A DNA stretch of 64,000 nucleotides, from contig NZ_PKOZ01000006.1 in the NCBI RefSeq assembly GCF_002946355.1, positions 1-64,000 on the forward strand, given 5' to 3'. How positions within the stretch are numbered: the stretch's first letter is position 1; every line of letters starts with the position of its first letter. The DNA comes from Pradoshia eiseniae. Lineage in GTDB: Bacteria; Bacillota; Bacilli; Bacillales; Pradoshiaceae. Of the stretch, positions 23,029-31,839 are shown piece by piece. Position numbers and translations under genes: made by a program. The notes below the pieces were generated by a model. The model was not told the DNA's origin. It ran no database searches and saw only the letters and a list, made by a program, of their open reading frames with translations.

Positions 23029-23748
23029 TTAAACCATTTTATTAAACTCCTTGCGTAACCGTTTAATAATTCTCTTTTCCAATCTTGAAATATAAGATTG
23101 CGAAATCCCTAGCAAGTCAGCAACATCCTTTTGCGTCTTTTCTTCTCCGCCGACGAGGCCAAACCGGAGCTCCATGATTTGTTTCTCACGGTCATTTAAC
23201 TGATCAAGCGCTTTCAAAAGAAGTTTCTTATCAATGGTAGATTCCAAATTTTTCGTAATGATATCATCATCTGTTCCAAGCACATCAGAAAGCAGCAATT
23301 CATTTCCGTCCCAATCAATGTTTAACGGTTCATCAAAAGAAACTTCCGAACGTGTTTTGCTGTTGCGCCGCAAATACATCAAGATTTCATTCTCAATGCA
23401 GCGAGATGCATAGGTAGCCAATTTTATCTTCTTTTCCGGATTAAATGTATTTACCGCTTTGATTAATCCAATGGTGCCAATGCTGATAAGATCCTCAATA
23501 TTTATGCCTGTATTCTCAAATTTCCTCGCTATGTAGACGACGAGTCTGAGATTGCGTTCTATCAGGATGGCTCTCGCCGTTTCATCCCCTTTTGGGAGCT
23601 TATGAATGAGAATCTCTTCTTCTTCCTTGCTTAACGGCGGCGGTAGGGCTTCACTTCCCCCTATATAATAGACTTCTTTTGATTTGATTCTTAACTTAAC
23701 TAAGATTTTTGTCCAATAGTATGAGATCTTAAATCGGATATTTTTCAT
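23029..23748 (-). CDS. sigE: RNA polymerase sporulation sigma factor SigE precursor
   Basis: Early mother-cell sigma factor made as an inactive, membrane-bound precursor. It has 239 residues from the chosen ATG, the B. subtilis length. The pro-sequence is the first 29 or so residues, ending near the processing region [14 protein letters not shown]. Region 2 has [19 protein letters not shown] and [17 protein letters not shown]; region 4 ends in [16 protein letters not shown]. The earlier in-frame ATG at 23793 would overlap the spoIIGA end and is not favoured. It is cut by SpoIIGA, encoded just upstream. Confidence 0.96.
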   Translation of the reverse strand: MKNIRFKISYYWTKILVKLRIKSKEVYYIGGSEALPPPLSKEEEEILIHKLPKGDETARAILIERNLRLVVYIARKFENTGINIEDLISIGTIGLIKAVNTFNPEKKIKLATYASRCIENEILMYLRRNSKTRSEVSFDEPLNIDWDGNELLLSDVLGTDDDIITKNLESTIDKKLLLKALDQLNDREKQIMELRFGLVGGEEKTQKDVADLLGISQSYISRLEKRIIKRLRKEFNKMV

Positions 23749-23782
23749 TTTCAGGACCGCCCTTTCCCTTTGTTTGGCATCC

Positions 23783-24712
23783 TTATGAGGCATGGACCGT
23801 ACTTGCTGCCGGCACTAGCTTCGGATGAATGATGGCGTCAAAATTTCCATCAGATGATAATTGCTGCTTTGTAAAAGAAATCACACATTTGGATGTTTCC
23901 TTGTATTCTCCTAAGACTTCAATATAAAGTGCATCTGGCTTAAACCCTATTAAAAGCTGGTTATCCTCACCTACAACCCGGCAAGGAATAATCCTCATCT
24001 TCCCTTGCCATGCATCAGGCAGACCTCCACCCTCATGGCTCATATTCTCTACACCCTTCTCAATCATCGTCACAACTTCTTTTGGAAGAATTTTCTCTTT
24101 CCCATGAATCGAGATAATGCAAACAGGGCACCCCGTCAAAGGATCCATTAGCTGATTCCCTGTATCCACCAGTCCTTTCGCCTCAATTTCCAGTCCATTC
24201 AATACAATGCGCAAATCGACTGATTGCTTATCACTCCAATTGGCTAGCTCGAGGACCTGTATATGCTTCTTCGTAAAATGCCAGGCAAGCGGAAATCCAA
24301 TCATGACAAATATCCAGCTTATCGGGTCACCGAAGCTTCCAGAGCCGCTAGCAAAACCATTAAGATAGCCTGCTGCTTTAAAATTAAAAAAATAATAGCA
24401 GCCGAGCAGAATGCCGCCAGACATAAAGGTGATTGCATACAAGGTTAGCAGGCGTTTCAAAAATATACCGGGGGCCTTGAAGCCGAAGGCAACGAGCACC
24501 ATTAATAAGGAAAAGCAACCCTTCAGCCATATTTGATCAGCTAAAAATGCATAAGGCGTAATATACAGCCAAATGATTAATGAGCCTACCAGGCCACCTC
24601 CTAACATTCTGATCCAGTTGACCTTTTCCTTCAGCAGCAGCGCCGACCAAACCAATAGCAGAGAATCAAATACAACATTCAGGAACCAAATCGCATCAAT
24701 GTATATTTCCAT
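23783..24712 (-). CDS. spoIIGA: Sporulation sigma-E processing protease SpoIIGA
   Basis: Septal membrane aspartic protease that activates pro-SigE on a signal from SpoIIR in the forespore. It has 309 residues from the ATG at 24712. Five hydrophobic segments fill about residues 1-160. The C-terminal cytoplasmic protease domain has the catalytic motif [15 protein letters not shown] (about residue 180). The longer in-frame start at 24766 adds residues unknown in the family. It is the first gene of the spoIIG operon. Confidence 0.95.
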   Translation of the reverse strand: MEIYIDAIWFLNVVFDSLLLVWSALLLKEKVNWIRMLGGGLVGSLIIWLYITPYAFLADQIWLKGCFSLLMVLVAFGFKAPGIFLKRLLTLYAITFMSGGILLGCYYFFNFKAAGYLNGFASGSGSFGDPISWIFVMIGFPLAWHFTKKHIQVLELANWSDKQSVDLRIVLNGLEIEAKGLVDTGNQLMDPLTGCPVCIISIHGKEKILPKEVVTMIEKGVENMSHEGGGLPDAWQGKMRIIPCRVVGEDNQLLIGFKPDALYIEVLGEYKETSKCVISFTKQQLSSDGNFDAIIHPKLVPAASTVHAS

Positions 24713-24752
24713 GCACCCATCACCTATTTGCATAATGCAGAATATACTAGAA

Positions 24753-24785
24753 ATTATACAGCCCATTCACTTAAAAGGTTGTCAT
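24753..24785 (-). promoter_or_regulatory. spoIIG-type promoter with extended spacer
   Basis: On the minus strand a -35-like ATGACA (24780-24785) and a consensus -10 TATAAT (24753-24758) are separated by 21 bp. The B. subtilis spoIIG promoter is known for a 22-bp spacer, which needs Spo0A to open. The long spacer is seen directly; its activity is inferred. Confidence 0.65.
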
Positions 24786-24833
24786 TTCCTGTAAAGCAGA
24801 CAAGCTCTTTTTATTTGTGATTTCAGCACTATT

Positions 24834-24849
24834 TGTCGAGATTGCGACA
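24834..24849. promoter_or_regulatory. Possible Spo0A boxes upstream of spoIIGA
   Basis: TGTCGAG (plus strand, 24834-24840) faces TGTCGCA (minus strand, 24843-24849). Both match the Spo0A box TGTCGAA at six and five of seven positions. They lie about 90-100 bp upstream of the expected start site, close to the distal Spo0A site of B. subtilis spoIIG. Confidence 0.5.
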
Positions 24850-24865
24850 TGTCAGAAAGCGAAAA

Positions 24866-24907
24866 GGGTGCTCCATATCGTCATCATTAAGACGATATGG
24901 AGCACCC
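24866..24907 (-). terminator. Intrinsic terminator downstream of ftsZ
   Basis: A 17-bp perfect stem (24866-24882 with 24891-24907) and an 8-nt loop are followed on the minus strand by TTTTCGCTTT. It separates ftsZ from the spoIIG operon. Confidence 0.9.
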
Positions 24908-24927
24908 TTCTGCTAATTTGTATTTAA

Positions 24928-26091
24928 TTATCGGCGACGGTTCCGGTTTCTTAAGAATGTCGGAATATCAAGCGCCTCATCTTGATTATTTTGGCTGCCA
25001 CTTTGGCTGCTTCTACTAGGTTCTTGAGAATAGGTTTCTCTCTCTTCTCGTTTCGGTGCTTCTCTTTTCACAGGATTGGGGTTAGCTTGAGGTCTTGTTT
25101 GGCCAAAGTTTGGTCTGGATGCCGGTCGAGCCTGTTCAACTTCACTGAAGCCAGTTGCAATGACCGTTACGACAATTTCATCCTTCAGGTTCTCATTGAT
25201 GACAGAACCAAAGATCATATTCACTTCTTGATCAGAGGCAGATGCGACAATATCAGCTGCTTCCTGTACCTCAAACAAGCTTAAGTTTGTTCCGCCTGTA
25301 ATATTCATCAAGACACCCTGTGCACCATCAATAGATGTTTCTAGAAGCGGACTAGAGATAGCCTTTTTGGCTGCTTCAGCAGCGCGGCTTTCGCCAGATG
25401 CCACACCAATACCCATTAAGGCTGATCCTTTATTGGACATGATTGTCTTCACATCGGCAAAGTCAAGGTTAATGAGACCAGGTACAGCAATCAAGTCAGA
25501 GATACCTTGTACACCTTGTCTTAAGACATTATCCGCTTCACGGAAAGCTTCAAGCATCGGCGTACTTTTATCAACGATTTCTAAAAGTCGGTCGTTAGGA
25601 ATGACAATCAATGTATCAACCGATTCTTTCATGGAAGCTATTCCGCCCTGAGCCTGAGTAGAACGCTTGCGGCCTTCAAAGGTAAACGGTCTTGTTACGA
25701 CACCAACGGTAAGGGCACCGAGTTCACGGGCAATTTGGGCAACAACCGGTGCCGCTCCAGTTCCTGTACCGCCTCCCATACCGGCAGTAACGAATACCAT
25801 GTCTGCTCCTTCAAGAGCTTGTTCAATTTGTTCTTTGCTTTCTTCAGCAGCTTTTTTACCAACCTCAGGGTTTGCACCTGCTCCAAGTCCGCGAGTCAGC
25901 TTGCCGCCAATTTGCATTTTCACTTCTGCTTTGGACAGGTTAAGTGCTTGGGCATCCGTATTCACAGCAATGAACTCAACGCCTTGCAAACCATGTTCAA
26001 TCATTCGGTTAACGGCATTGTTTCCTCCGCCGCCTACTCCGATTACTTTTATTGTTGCTAACGAATCAATATTTGTATCAAATTCTAGCAT
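24928..26091 (-). CDS. ftsZ: Cell division GTPase FtsZ
   Basis: Tubulin homologue that forms the Z-ring at mid-cell or at the polar sporulation septum. It has 387 residues. The GTP-binding tubulin signature [13 protein letters not shown] is near residue 106; the catalytic T7 region is [14 protein letters not shown] variable linker rich in Arg, Gln, Asn and Ser (about 315-370) leads to the conserved peptide [13 protein letters not shown] that binds FtsA, SepF and other partners. AGGAGG precedes the ATG. It lies 36 nt after ftsA. Confidence 0.98.
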   Translation of the reverse strand: MLEFDTNIDSLATIKVIGVGGGGNNAVNRMIEHGLQGVEFIAVNTDAQALNLSKAEVKMQIGGKLTRGLGAGANPEVGKKAAEESKEQIEQALEGADMVFVTAGMGGGTGTGAAPVVAQIARELGALTVGVVTRPFTFEGRKRSTQAQGGIASMKESVDTLIVIPNDRLLEIVDKSTPMLEAFREADNVLRQGVQGISDLIAVPGLINLDFADVKTIMSNKGSALMGIGVASGESRAAEAAKKAISSPLLETSIDGAQGVLMNITGGTNLSLFEVQEAADIVASASDQEVNMIFGSVINENLKDEIVVTVIATGFSEVEQARPASRPNFGQTRPQANPNPVKREAPKREERETYSQEPSRSSQSGSQNNQDEALDIPTFLRNRNRRR

Positions 26092-26127
26092 GAGTAGTCC
26101 TCCTATTTTTTCAGTTAAATATATTCG

Positions 26128-27417
26128 CTATTCAAAAAACACTCCGAAGAATTTTTTCATCTTGTTGCTCATTTTATCTTCCGGATTTTTCGGTGCTTTT
26201 TCTTTTTGTGGTGATTTTTGAGATGGTCTTTTTTCCACCGGCTCACTAGCAGCAGCAACCGTGTGCGCTCCTAATTGAAGACCTTGAGATCTTGCTTTTC
26301 TGCAAGCATATGTAATAAGCCCAACAGAAGTTGTATATTGCGGCTCTCTTACCCCGATATAATTAGGTTCTGCCCCTCTGACACGATTTTGGAAAACATG
26401 CTGTGCCAAATCAAGTATACCTGGCGTTTTGACGACACCGCCAGTCAAAACATAGCCGCCTAAGAGCTCTTTAACACCCATTCTGGCAATCTCATCTTCT
26501 ACCATTTCAAAGATTTCGCTGAGTCTTGCCTCCATAATATCAGAAATGACGAATTGATTACACTTCTGCATTTTGTCAGTGCCGATAACAGGAATCGTAA
26601 ACATCTCTTCCTCGGCATCATCGTCAATGAACGCATGTCCATATCGAATTTTGATTTTCTCTGATTCCTCAGTAGGTGTCTTTAAAACGATGCTGATATC
26701 CTTCGTAATCGCATCGCCTCCAAGCGGAATAACGGAAGCTCCCTTCAGTTCTCCATCCTCAAACACAGCAACTGAAGTTGATCCTCCGCCTATATCCACA
26801 AGGGCAATTCCCAAATTTCTTTCATCCTTGGATAATACGAGTGATCCCGCCGCCATAGGCTGCAAAGCAATATCAGTTATCTCTAAACCTGCCCGTTCTA
26901 CCGCGCGCAAAGTATTATGTAAAATGGTTCTTAGGCCGGTAATCAGAACACCCTTCATTTCTAGTCGAACACCGGTCATACCTTTTGGATCGCTTATGTC
27001 TTCTATTTCATCTACTTTATAGCTCACTGGAATACAATCAATAATCTCTCTGTCGGATGGGATAGTCACGAGTTCAGCCTGATCCTTCACACGCAGCTTG
27101 TCCGCCTCTGTGATTTCCCTGTTTTCATTTGATACCGCAACGACACCGTGGCACGGCTGTAAACGTACATGGTTGGCGCTTATGCCTACGATTACGCGCT
27201 GTATTTTCATTCCTACCATTCTTTCAGCCTGCTCTACCGCTTTTCTAATCGACTTGACAGTTTCATCTATGTCAACGATTTGTCCTTTTTTCAAGCCTTC
27301 AGATGCAACATTTCCCACGCCGATAATGTTTAAGGAGTTGTTTTCCATCTCTCCTATAATCACTTTCACAGTGGATGTACCGATGTCCAAGCTAACATAA
27401 TATTCATTGTTGTGCAC
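26128..27417 (-). CDS. ftsA: Cell division protein FtsA
   Basis: Actin-like ATPase that tethers FtsZ to the membrane. It has 429 residues. The ATPase phosphate-1 loop is YVSLDIGTSTVKVIIGE; a second nucleotide motif is ALVDIGGGSTSVAVF (about residue 205). The C-terminus carries a Lys/Pro-rich linker and the amphipathic helix NKMKKFFGVFF. The start is GTG at 27417 with an AGGAGGTG site. A SigH-type promoter lies 202 bp upstream. Confidence 0.96.
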   Translation of the reverse strand: MHNNEYYVSLDIGTSTVKVIIGEMENNSLNIIGVGNVASEGLKKGQIVDIDETVKSIRKAVEQAERMVGMKIQRVIVGISANHVRLQPCHGVVAVSNENREITEADKLRVKDQAELVTIPSDREIIDCIPVSYKVDEIEDISDPKGMTGVRLEMKGVLITGLRTILHNTLRAVERAGLEITDIALQPMAAGSLVLSKDERNLGIALVDIGGGSTSVAVFEDGELKGASVIPLGGDAITKDISIVLKTPTEESEKIKIRYGHAFIDDDAEEEMFTIPVIGTDKMQKCNQFVISDIMEARLSEIFEMVEDEIARMGVKELLGGYVLTGGVVKTPGILDLAQHVFQNRVRGAEPNYIGVREPQYTTSVGLITYACRKARSQGLQLGAHTVAAASEPVEKRPSQKSPQKEKAPKNPEDKMSNKMKKFFGVFFE

Positions 27418-27973
27418 CCTTTGGCACCTCCTTTAATATAGCAATCTCTATTTATTATCAAGGTTTATGCCAGCCTTTTGCCGCCCTCTCAGCCATACTC
27501 AGGCAGAACAGCCATGCTCACTTAGCATACGTTCTGTTTTCATTCGCCTCGAATTGCTAATCGTAGCAGCAGTGAAAGCTAACATAGCCTATATGTCATG
27601 TTTTTTGTCTATAAAATACTATTCGCCAAAAGTTTATGAATTCCTGTTTTCCTTTTGGCATTTACTTGCAATTTACAAGGTATTTCGGTTCATTTTGCAT
27701 TATTTCACAAAAGTAATTCCCTTATGCTGAAAATCGCCTTGTTAAATACAAGTCTACACTAAGATGCACGCCTAGAAAAGCCATATTTATAGCGAAAAAT
27801 GATATTACAAAAGAAACTTTATTAAATATTATTTAATTTTGTTACTTTTTTTTCATTTTGATGATTTCCCATTGACAAAATGGAGTTTAACTCGTCTTAA
27901 ATGTCATAAAAAGGACTTTACAACTAATACTTTTTACCCATCTTTATTTAAGAGCAATACGGAGTTCATCTTC
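27418..27973. other. 556-bp ftsA upstream region without a gene
   Basis: In B. subtilis this place between divIB and ftsA holds ylxW, ylxX and sbp. Here I find no minus-strand open frame of useful length. The right part (27780-27960) is very A+T rich; the left part contains a SigH-type promoter. Plus-strand open frames at 27467-27730 and 27839-28048 lack ribosome binding sites and run against the operon. Confidence 0.7.
27619..27647 (-). promoter_or_regulatory. SigH-type promoter upstream of ftsA
   Basis: The minus strand carries ACAGGAATT (27639-27647), an 11-bp spacer, and GGCGAATAG (27619-27627). This fits the SigH consensus RNAGGAWWW-N11-12-RNNGAATWW at all but the last position. B. subtilis ftsAZ has a SigH promoter that raises FtsZ for polar septation. 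Confidence 0.75.
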
Positions 27974-28753
27974 CTATTCTTGTTCTTCAGATGCTCCCTC
28001 TTCTTCTGTATCGGTTTCATATGCCCTAAAATAAGAGCCTACCTCTAAATCAATGACACCTTTATCCTCTTCACTCAGCTGACTGACAATGGCAGGATAA
28101 TGAGCCATTTTTTTGGCCAGCGTTTCCCCGCTCGCTGTCACTTCATAGCCGTCATTCATATATAAAGTAATCTTATAGGGCGAGGATTCACTTGGATTAA
28201 AATGAATCTCTGAGATAGAATTCATAATTTCCGGTGAAAGATTGTCCAATTGCTCTATAACTGTCTGAAGTGCTTTTCCTTCCTTGAAGGAAACTAGCAA
28301 AGGACCTGAATCAGGTATCACTCTTAATTTCTTTTTTAAAATCGTGCCGTTCGCCAAGACAGGATAATAGTTTTTGCCTTCCTGTACATAGGCCGTGTAT
28401 TCATATTCATCTACTGTAATAACTATCGTATTTGGAAGCTGCCTCGATATTTTAGCCGAGCTCACTTCCTTTTCTTTTTTAATTGCTGAGGTTGCTTGAT
28501 CCTTTTTAACTTCCCAGAAATTTTCCTCGAGCTGAATGCCGCTTGCTTGGATAATCTCCTTATCGGTCAAATATGAATTTCCTTCAACCTTTATTGCCTG
28601 AATTTTGCTTATCGGAGACTGAAAATAAATAATGCTGAAAATCAGCAAAAAGAAAATCGTCAGCAATCCAATCAATCTCCTGTTTGCTTTCTTTTTCCGC
28701 ATTTGCTTTAATTTCGGAATCCTATCTTCTATGGATACAATATTTTTTTCCAA
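27974..28753 (-). CDS. divIB: Cell division protein DivIB (FtsQ homologue)
   Basis: Bitopic divisome protein that forms a complex with FtsL and DivIC. It has 259 residues. A basic cytoplasmic tail (KLKQMRKKKANRR) precedes one membrane helix (about residues 28-50, LLTIFFLLIFSIIYF). The POTRA domain begins with SKIQAIKVEGNSYLTDKEI, then a FtsQ-type domain, and the C-terminus is acidic. The start is TTG at 28753: AGAGGTG lies 6 nt upstream and the product matches the B. subtilis length. The ATG at 28876 gives an unlikely extra hydrophobic stretch. Confidence 0.93.
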   Translation of the reverse strand: MEKNIVSIEDRIPKLKQMRKKKANRRLIGLLTIFFLLIFSIIYFQSPISKIQAIKVEGNSYLTDKEIIQASGIQLEENFWEVKKDQATSAIKKEKEVSSAKISRQLPNTIVITVDEYEYTAYVQEGKNYYPVLANGTILKKKLRVIPDSGPLLVSFKEGKALQTVIEQLDNLSPEIMNSISEIHFNPSESSPYKITLYMNDGYEVTASGETLAKKMAHYPAIVSQLSEEDKGVIDLEVGSYFRAYETDTEEEGASEEQE

Positions 28754-29307
28754 CCCATACACCTCTAATTCACCACGTGTTAAATCCTGCTCAGCATAAA
28801 GAAGCAATAACCCAAAATGTTTGCTGAAACACTTAAGAATCCAAGCGGCAACAATAGCACTGATGAAATTGTACACCCATGGTTGGTCTATTTATTTTTA
28901 TGAAGTTACCATTATTCCCTCTAAATGAGGCATAGTGGTTTATGGTTATTATCTGTCCTTTTGCAGCAGTCTAATGAAGCGAAAGTCTATTCAGTCCTGC
29001 GCTGATTTCAAATTTTTGTCAATCCTGTTCAAAAGACCATAGTCAGACACAAAATATGCCTAATTATGAGAAAATTATAACACATCGCAGCTTGTATTTT
29101 TTTATTTTTTTTCAATAGAATGATTAATTGATAACGAGATGTGGACGAAGACTTTATCAGCCTCTGCCCGCCAAGCAAAAATATTTCTTTGTGGCATTTA
29201 TCACTCCAATAAGCAGAAAAGAAAAGGATGAATGCAGCATACCAGTACGGAACGCTTTACATCCAACCTTTTCCCTGTCCCATCCTCATCAATTTCTGGC
29301 ATTGTTT
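28754..29307. other. 554-bp gap between murG and divIB; murB absent
   Basis: B. subtilis has murB here. No minus-strand open frame resembling MurB, whole or broken, is visible: no FAD-binding GAGTN-type motif and no long frame. The region contains a likely divIB promoter with an extended -10 box (29074-29082) and an A+T-rich segment around 29095-29115. Confidence 0.7.
29074..29082 (-). promoter_or_regulatory. Extended -10 promoter element upstream of divIB
   Basis: The minus strand reads TGTTATAAT, a perfect TGNTATAAT extended -10 box. No good -35 box is seen, which is acceptable for extended -10 promoters. It lies about 320 bp upstream of the divIB start. Confidence 0.5.
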
Positions 29308-30399
29308 TTATCGCTTCAAGTCTTTTATGATCTGGAACATCCTCCGAGCTGAATCAGGCATGCCTTTTCGCTTAGCCGCCTCTTTCATCATTTTGTTCTT
29401 TTCGCCATCTAGCATGATGTCATCAATCGTTTTCAATAAGGTGTTTCCATTTAAATCACTTTCTTTAATCATCATGGCCGCACCGTCAGCGACTAGTGCC
29501 TGTGCATTTTTCTCTTGATGATTATTCGTTACATATGGACTTGGAATCAGGATGCTTGCAATGCCAAGGGCCGTCAGCTCTGCTATGGTGGTTGCACCGG
29601 CTCTTGAGACTACTAAATCAACTGCAGGCAATATTTCCGGCATATTGTGGATGAATGGCTTCACAATAATATTCGGCGGTGTACCTACCAGATCCAATTC
29701 ATCCTTCACAGATTGATAGTGGACCTCTCCCGTAATATAAATCACTTGATATGGCTTATCCTTTAATGCTTCTATATTCTTTAAGACTGCCTCATTAATG
29801 GCCTTAGCACCGCGGCTGCCTCCGAAGATCAGCACAACCGGCTTATTCGAATCTATGCCAAGAGATTCTATAGCCCTTGATCCAATATGGGAAACCACCT
29901 CTGAACCGCGCGGATTGCCCGTCAAGATGACTTTCTCTTTCGGGAAGAATTGAGCAGACTCCTCAAAGCTGATCGCGACCTTACTCACATAGCGGCTCAA
30001 AAATTTATTGGTCAAACCCGGCACACTGTTCTGTTCATGGATAATGGTAGGAACATTCAAACGGGATGCAGCATAGACAACAGGTCCGCACACATATCCT
30101 CCAGTCCCAATCACCACATCAGGCTTAAACTGCTTCAACAGCTTCTTGCTTTTTGAGACACCTGTCAAAAACCTCATGATGGTTTTAACATTTTCAAGAC
30201 TTAAGGACCGTTTGAACCCTGTTATCTCTATGGCTTCAAACGGTATCCCTTCCCTTCTTACCAAATCGCTTTCTAATCCCTTCTCAGTGCCTATGTATAA
30301 AAAGCTTGCTTCTGGATTCAATTTCTTGATTTCTCTAGCCAAGGCAAGTGCAGGATAAATATGTCCTCCTGTCCCACCGCCGCTTAATACAATTTTCAT
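29308..30399 (-). CDS. murG: MurG, lipid I N-acetylglucosaminyltransferase
   Basis: Peripheral membrane glycosyltransferase (GT28) that converts lipid I to lipid II. It has 363 residues. The N-terminal glycine loop [15 protein letters not shown] is at residues 7-21. The second loop is [14 protein letters not shown] and the UDP-GlcNAc contact region includes [22 protein letters not shown] precedes the ATG at 30399. In this genome it is followed directly by divIB without murB. Confidence 0.96.
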   Translation of the reverse strand: MKIVLSGGGTGGHIYPALALAREIKKLNPEASFLYIGTEKGLESDLVRREGIPFEAIEITGFKRSLSLENVKTIMRFLTGVSKSKKLLKQFKPDVVIGTGGYVCGPVVYAASRLNVPTIIHEQNSVPGLTNKFLSRYVSKVAISFEESAQFFPKEKVILTGNPRGSEVVSHIGSRAIESLGIDSNKPVVLIFGGSRGAKAINEAVLKNIEALKDKPYQVIYITGEVHYQSVKDELDLVGTPPNIIVKPFIHNMPEILPAVDLVVSRAGATTIAELTALGIASILIPSPYVTNNHQEKNAQALVADGAAMMIKESDLNGNTLLKTIDDIMLDGEKNKMMKEAAKRKGMPDSARRMFQIIKDLKR

Positions 30400-30580
30400 T
30401 TATATTCACCTTTCAATGCTAATATAGCAACTCTACTGTTTACCCATATTCTACTACACTATAAACGTTGTTTACATAGTATCATTTACATATTATCACG
30501 TTTACACCATGAAACAAGGGGTTTTCTGCCCCTCTGTTCCACGGTAATTTTTTGGAACTCCATGTGTAAAATACTACAAA

Positions 30581-30606
30581 AAAGGGACTTTCTAATGAGC
30601 CCCTTT
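30581..30606 (-). terminator. Intrinsic terminator at the end of spoVE
   Basis: A short G+C stem around AAAGGGGCT / AGTCCCTTT overlaps the spoVE stop region and is followed on the minus strand by TTTTTTG. It separates spoVE from murG. Confidence 0.7.
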
Positions 30607-31705
30607 AATAATTTGAATATCGGCTGATGTTCAGCAATACACCAACTGCCATCAGCATTAATGTAAGAGAAGACCCACCATAGCTTAGAAACGGTAGTGT
30701 TATGCCTGTTACCGGCATTAAGCCAGTTACAACGCCTATATTAATCATGACCTGTATCGCAATCATCACGATGATTCCAACCGCAAGAAAAGTGCCGAAC
30801 AAATCAGGCGCACCAAGAGCAATCCGGATTCCTCTCCACAAGAGCAGCGCGAAAAGGAAAATAACGAGTGTTCCTCCGATGAATCCAAGCTCTTCAGATA
30901 GAATGGCAAAAATAAAATCTGTTTGCGGCTCCGGAAGGTAAAAGAATTTTTGCCTGCTTTGTCCAAGTCCAAGCCCAAATAATCCGCCTGGACCTATCGC
31001 ATATAGTGACTGGATGATTTGAAATCCGCTCCCAAGCGGATCCTGCCAAGGATCAAGAAAGGAGGTTATCCGTTTCATCCTGTAAGGGGCAGAAGCAACC
31101 AATCCGATAAAGCCAACTATGCCTATCATCGCCAGTCCAGCAAAATGACTGATTCTGGCACCTGCGATGAAAATCATCACAATACATGTCCCAATCATAA
31201 CGGTACCCGTTCCAAGATCCGGCTGAAGCATAATCAGCGCAAAAGCAATGAACACGAGACCAAGCGATGGAAGAAGCCCATTCTTTAATGAGGTTATGTA
31301 TTTCTGGCGTTCAGACAAAAACTTAGACAAGAACACAATCATCGCCAGCTTCATAAACTCTGACGGCTGGATGGAAAAAGCCCCAACTCCAATCCAGCTC
31401 CTCGACCCATTTCGAACCGTGCCGATACCTGGTATGAGTACCACTAAAAGCAGCACGAAACAAATGATAATAATAGGCTTTGCCCATTTCCGCCAATTCC
31501 AATAGTCGATATTCATAATGACAAACATCGCAACAATCCCTACACCCGCAAATAACAGCTGCCTCTTTGCAAAGAAAAAGGTATCGTCAAATTTATAGGT
31601 GGCCCATATGGCACTGGCGCTGTACACCATAATAAGACCGATTGACAATAAACTCAGCATGGCAATAATCAATATAAAATCAGGTGTTGTTTTTTTAGCA
31701 GGCAC
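30605..31705 (-). CDS. spoVE: SpoVE, SEDS-family spore cortex glycosyltransferase
   Basis: SEDS polymerase for spore cortex peptidoglycan, working with the transpeptidase SpoVD. It has 366 residues, identical in length to B. subtilis SpoVE, with about ten membrane segments. SEDS motifs seen are SRSWIGVGAFSIQPSEFMK (about residue 100 on), QPDLGTG, and PQTDFIFAILSEELGF. The start is GTG at 31705, 8 nt after GAGGTG. It is bounded by terminators on both sides, so it appears to be its own unit between murD and murG. Close identity with SpoVE, and not FtsW, decides the name. Confidence 0.93.
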   Translation of the reverse strand: MPAKKTTPDFILIIAMLSLLSIGLIMVYSASAIWATYKFDDTFFFAKRQLLFAGVGIVAMFVIMNIDYWNWRKWAKPIIIICFVLLLVVLIPGIGTVRNGSRSWIGVGAFSIQPSEFMKLAMIVFLSKFLSERQKYITSLKNGLLPSLGLVFIAFALIMLQPDLGTGTVMIGTCIVMIFIAGARISHFAGLAMIGIVGFIGLVASAPYRMKRITSFLDPWQDPLGSGFQIIQSLYAIGPGGLFGLGLGQSRQKFFYLPEPQTDFIFAILSEELGFIGGTLVIFLFALLLWRGIRIALGAPDLFGTFLAVGIIVMIAIQVMINIGVVTGLMPVTGITLPFLSYGGSSLTLMLMAVGVLLNISRYSNY

Positions 31706-31756
31706 TTGGCATGCACCTCACGCATTCTAAATTAGGGATGAACCGGCTTAGTAACA

Positions 31757-31793
31757 AAAAGAGACGATCATTCCTTGAGTAATCGTCTCTTTT
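31757..31793 (-). terminator. Intrinsic terminator downstream of murD
   Basis: A 12-bp perfect stem, AAAAGAGACGAT / ATCGTCTCTTTT, is followed on the minus strand by further T residues (TTTGTTAC). It ends the murE-mraY-murD transcript before spoVE. Confidence 0.9.
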
Positions 31794-31839
31794 GCTTCAT
31801 CCGCAAACAGAACATAACGTCCTGTTTTGGAACAAGCCC

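Noticed and set aside
25667-26221. 184-codon plus-strand open frame opposite ftsZ
   Set aside because: Antisense shadow, proline/serine-rich, and no ribosome binding site.
27839-28048. Plus-strand open frame in the ftsA-divIB gap
   Set aside because: Runs antisense into divIB, is phenylalanine-rich from A+T bias, and lacks a ribosome binding site.
30605-31705. FtsW as the identity of the SEDS protein
   Set aside because: Length, N-terminus and position between murD and murG match SpoVE; FtsW is encoded elsewhere in Bacillus.
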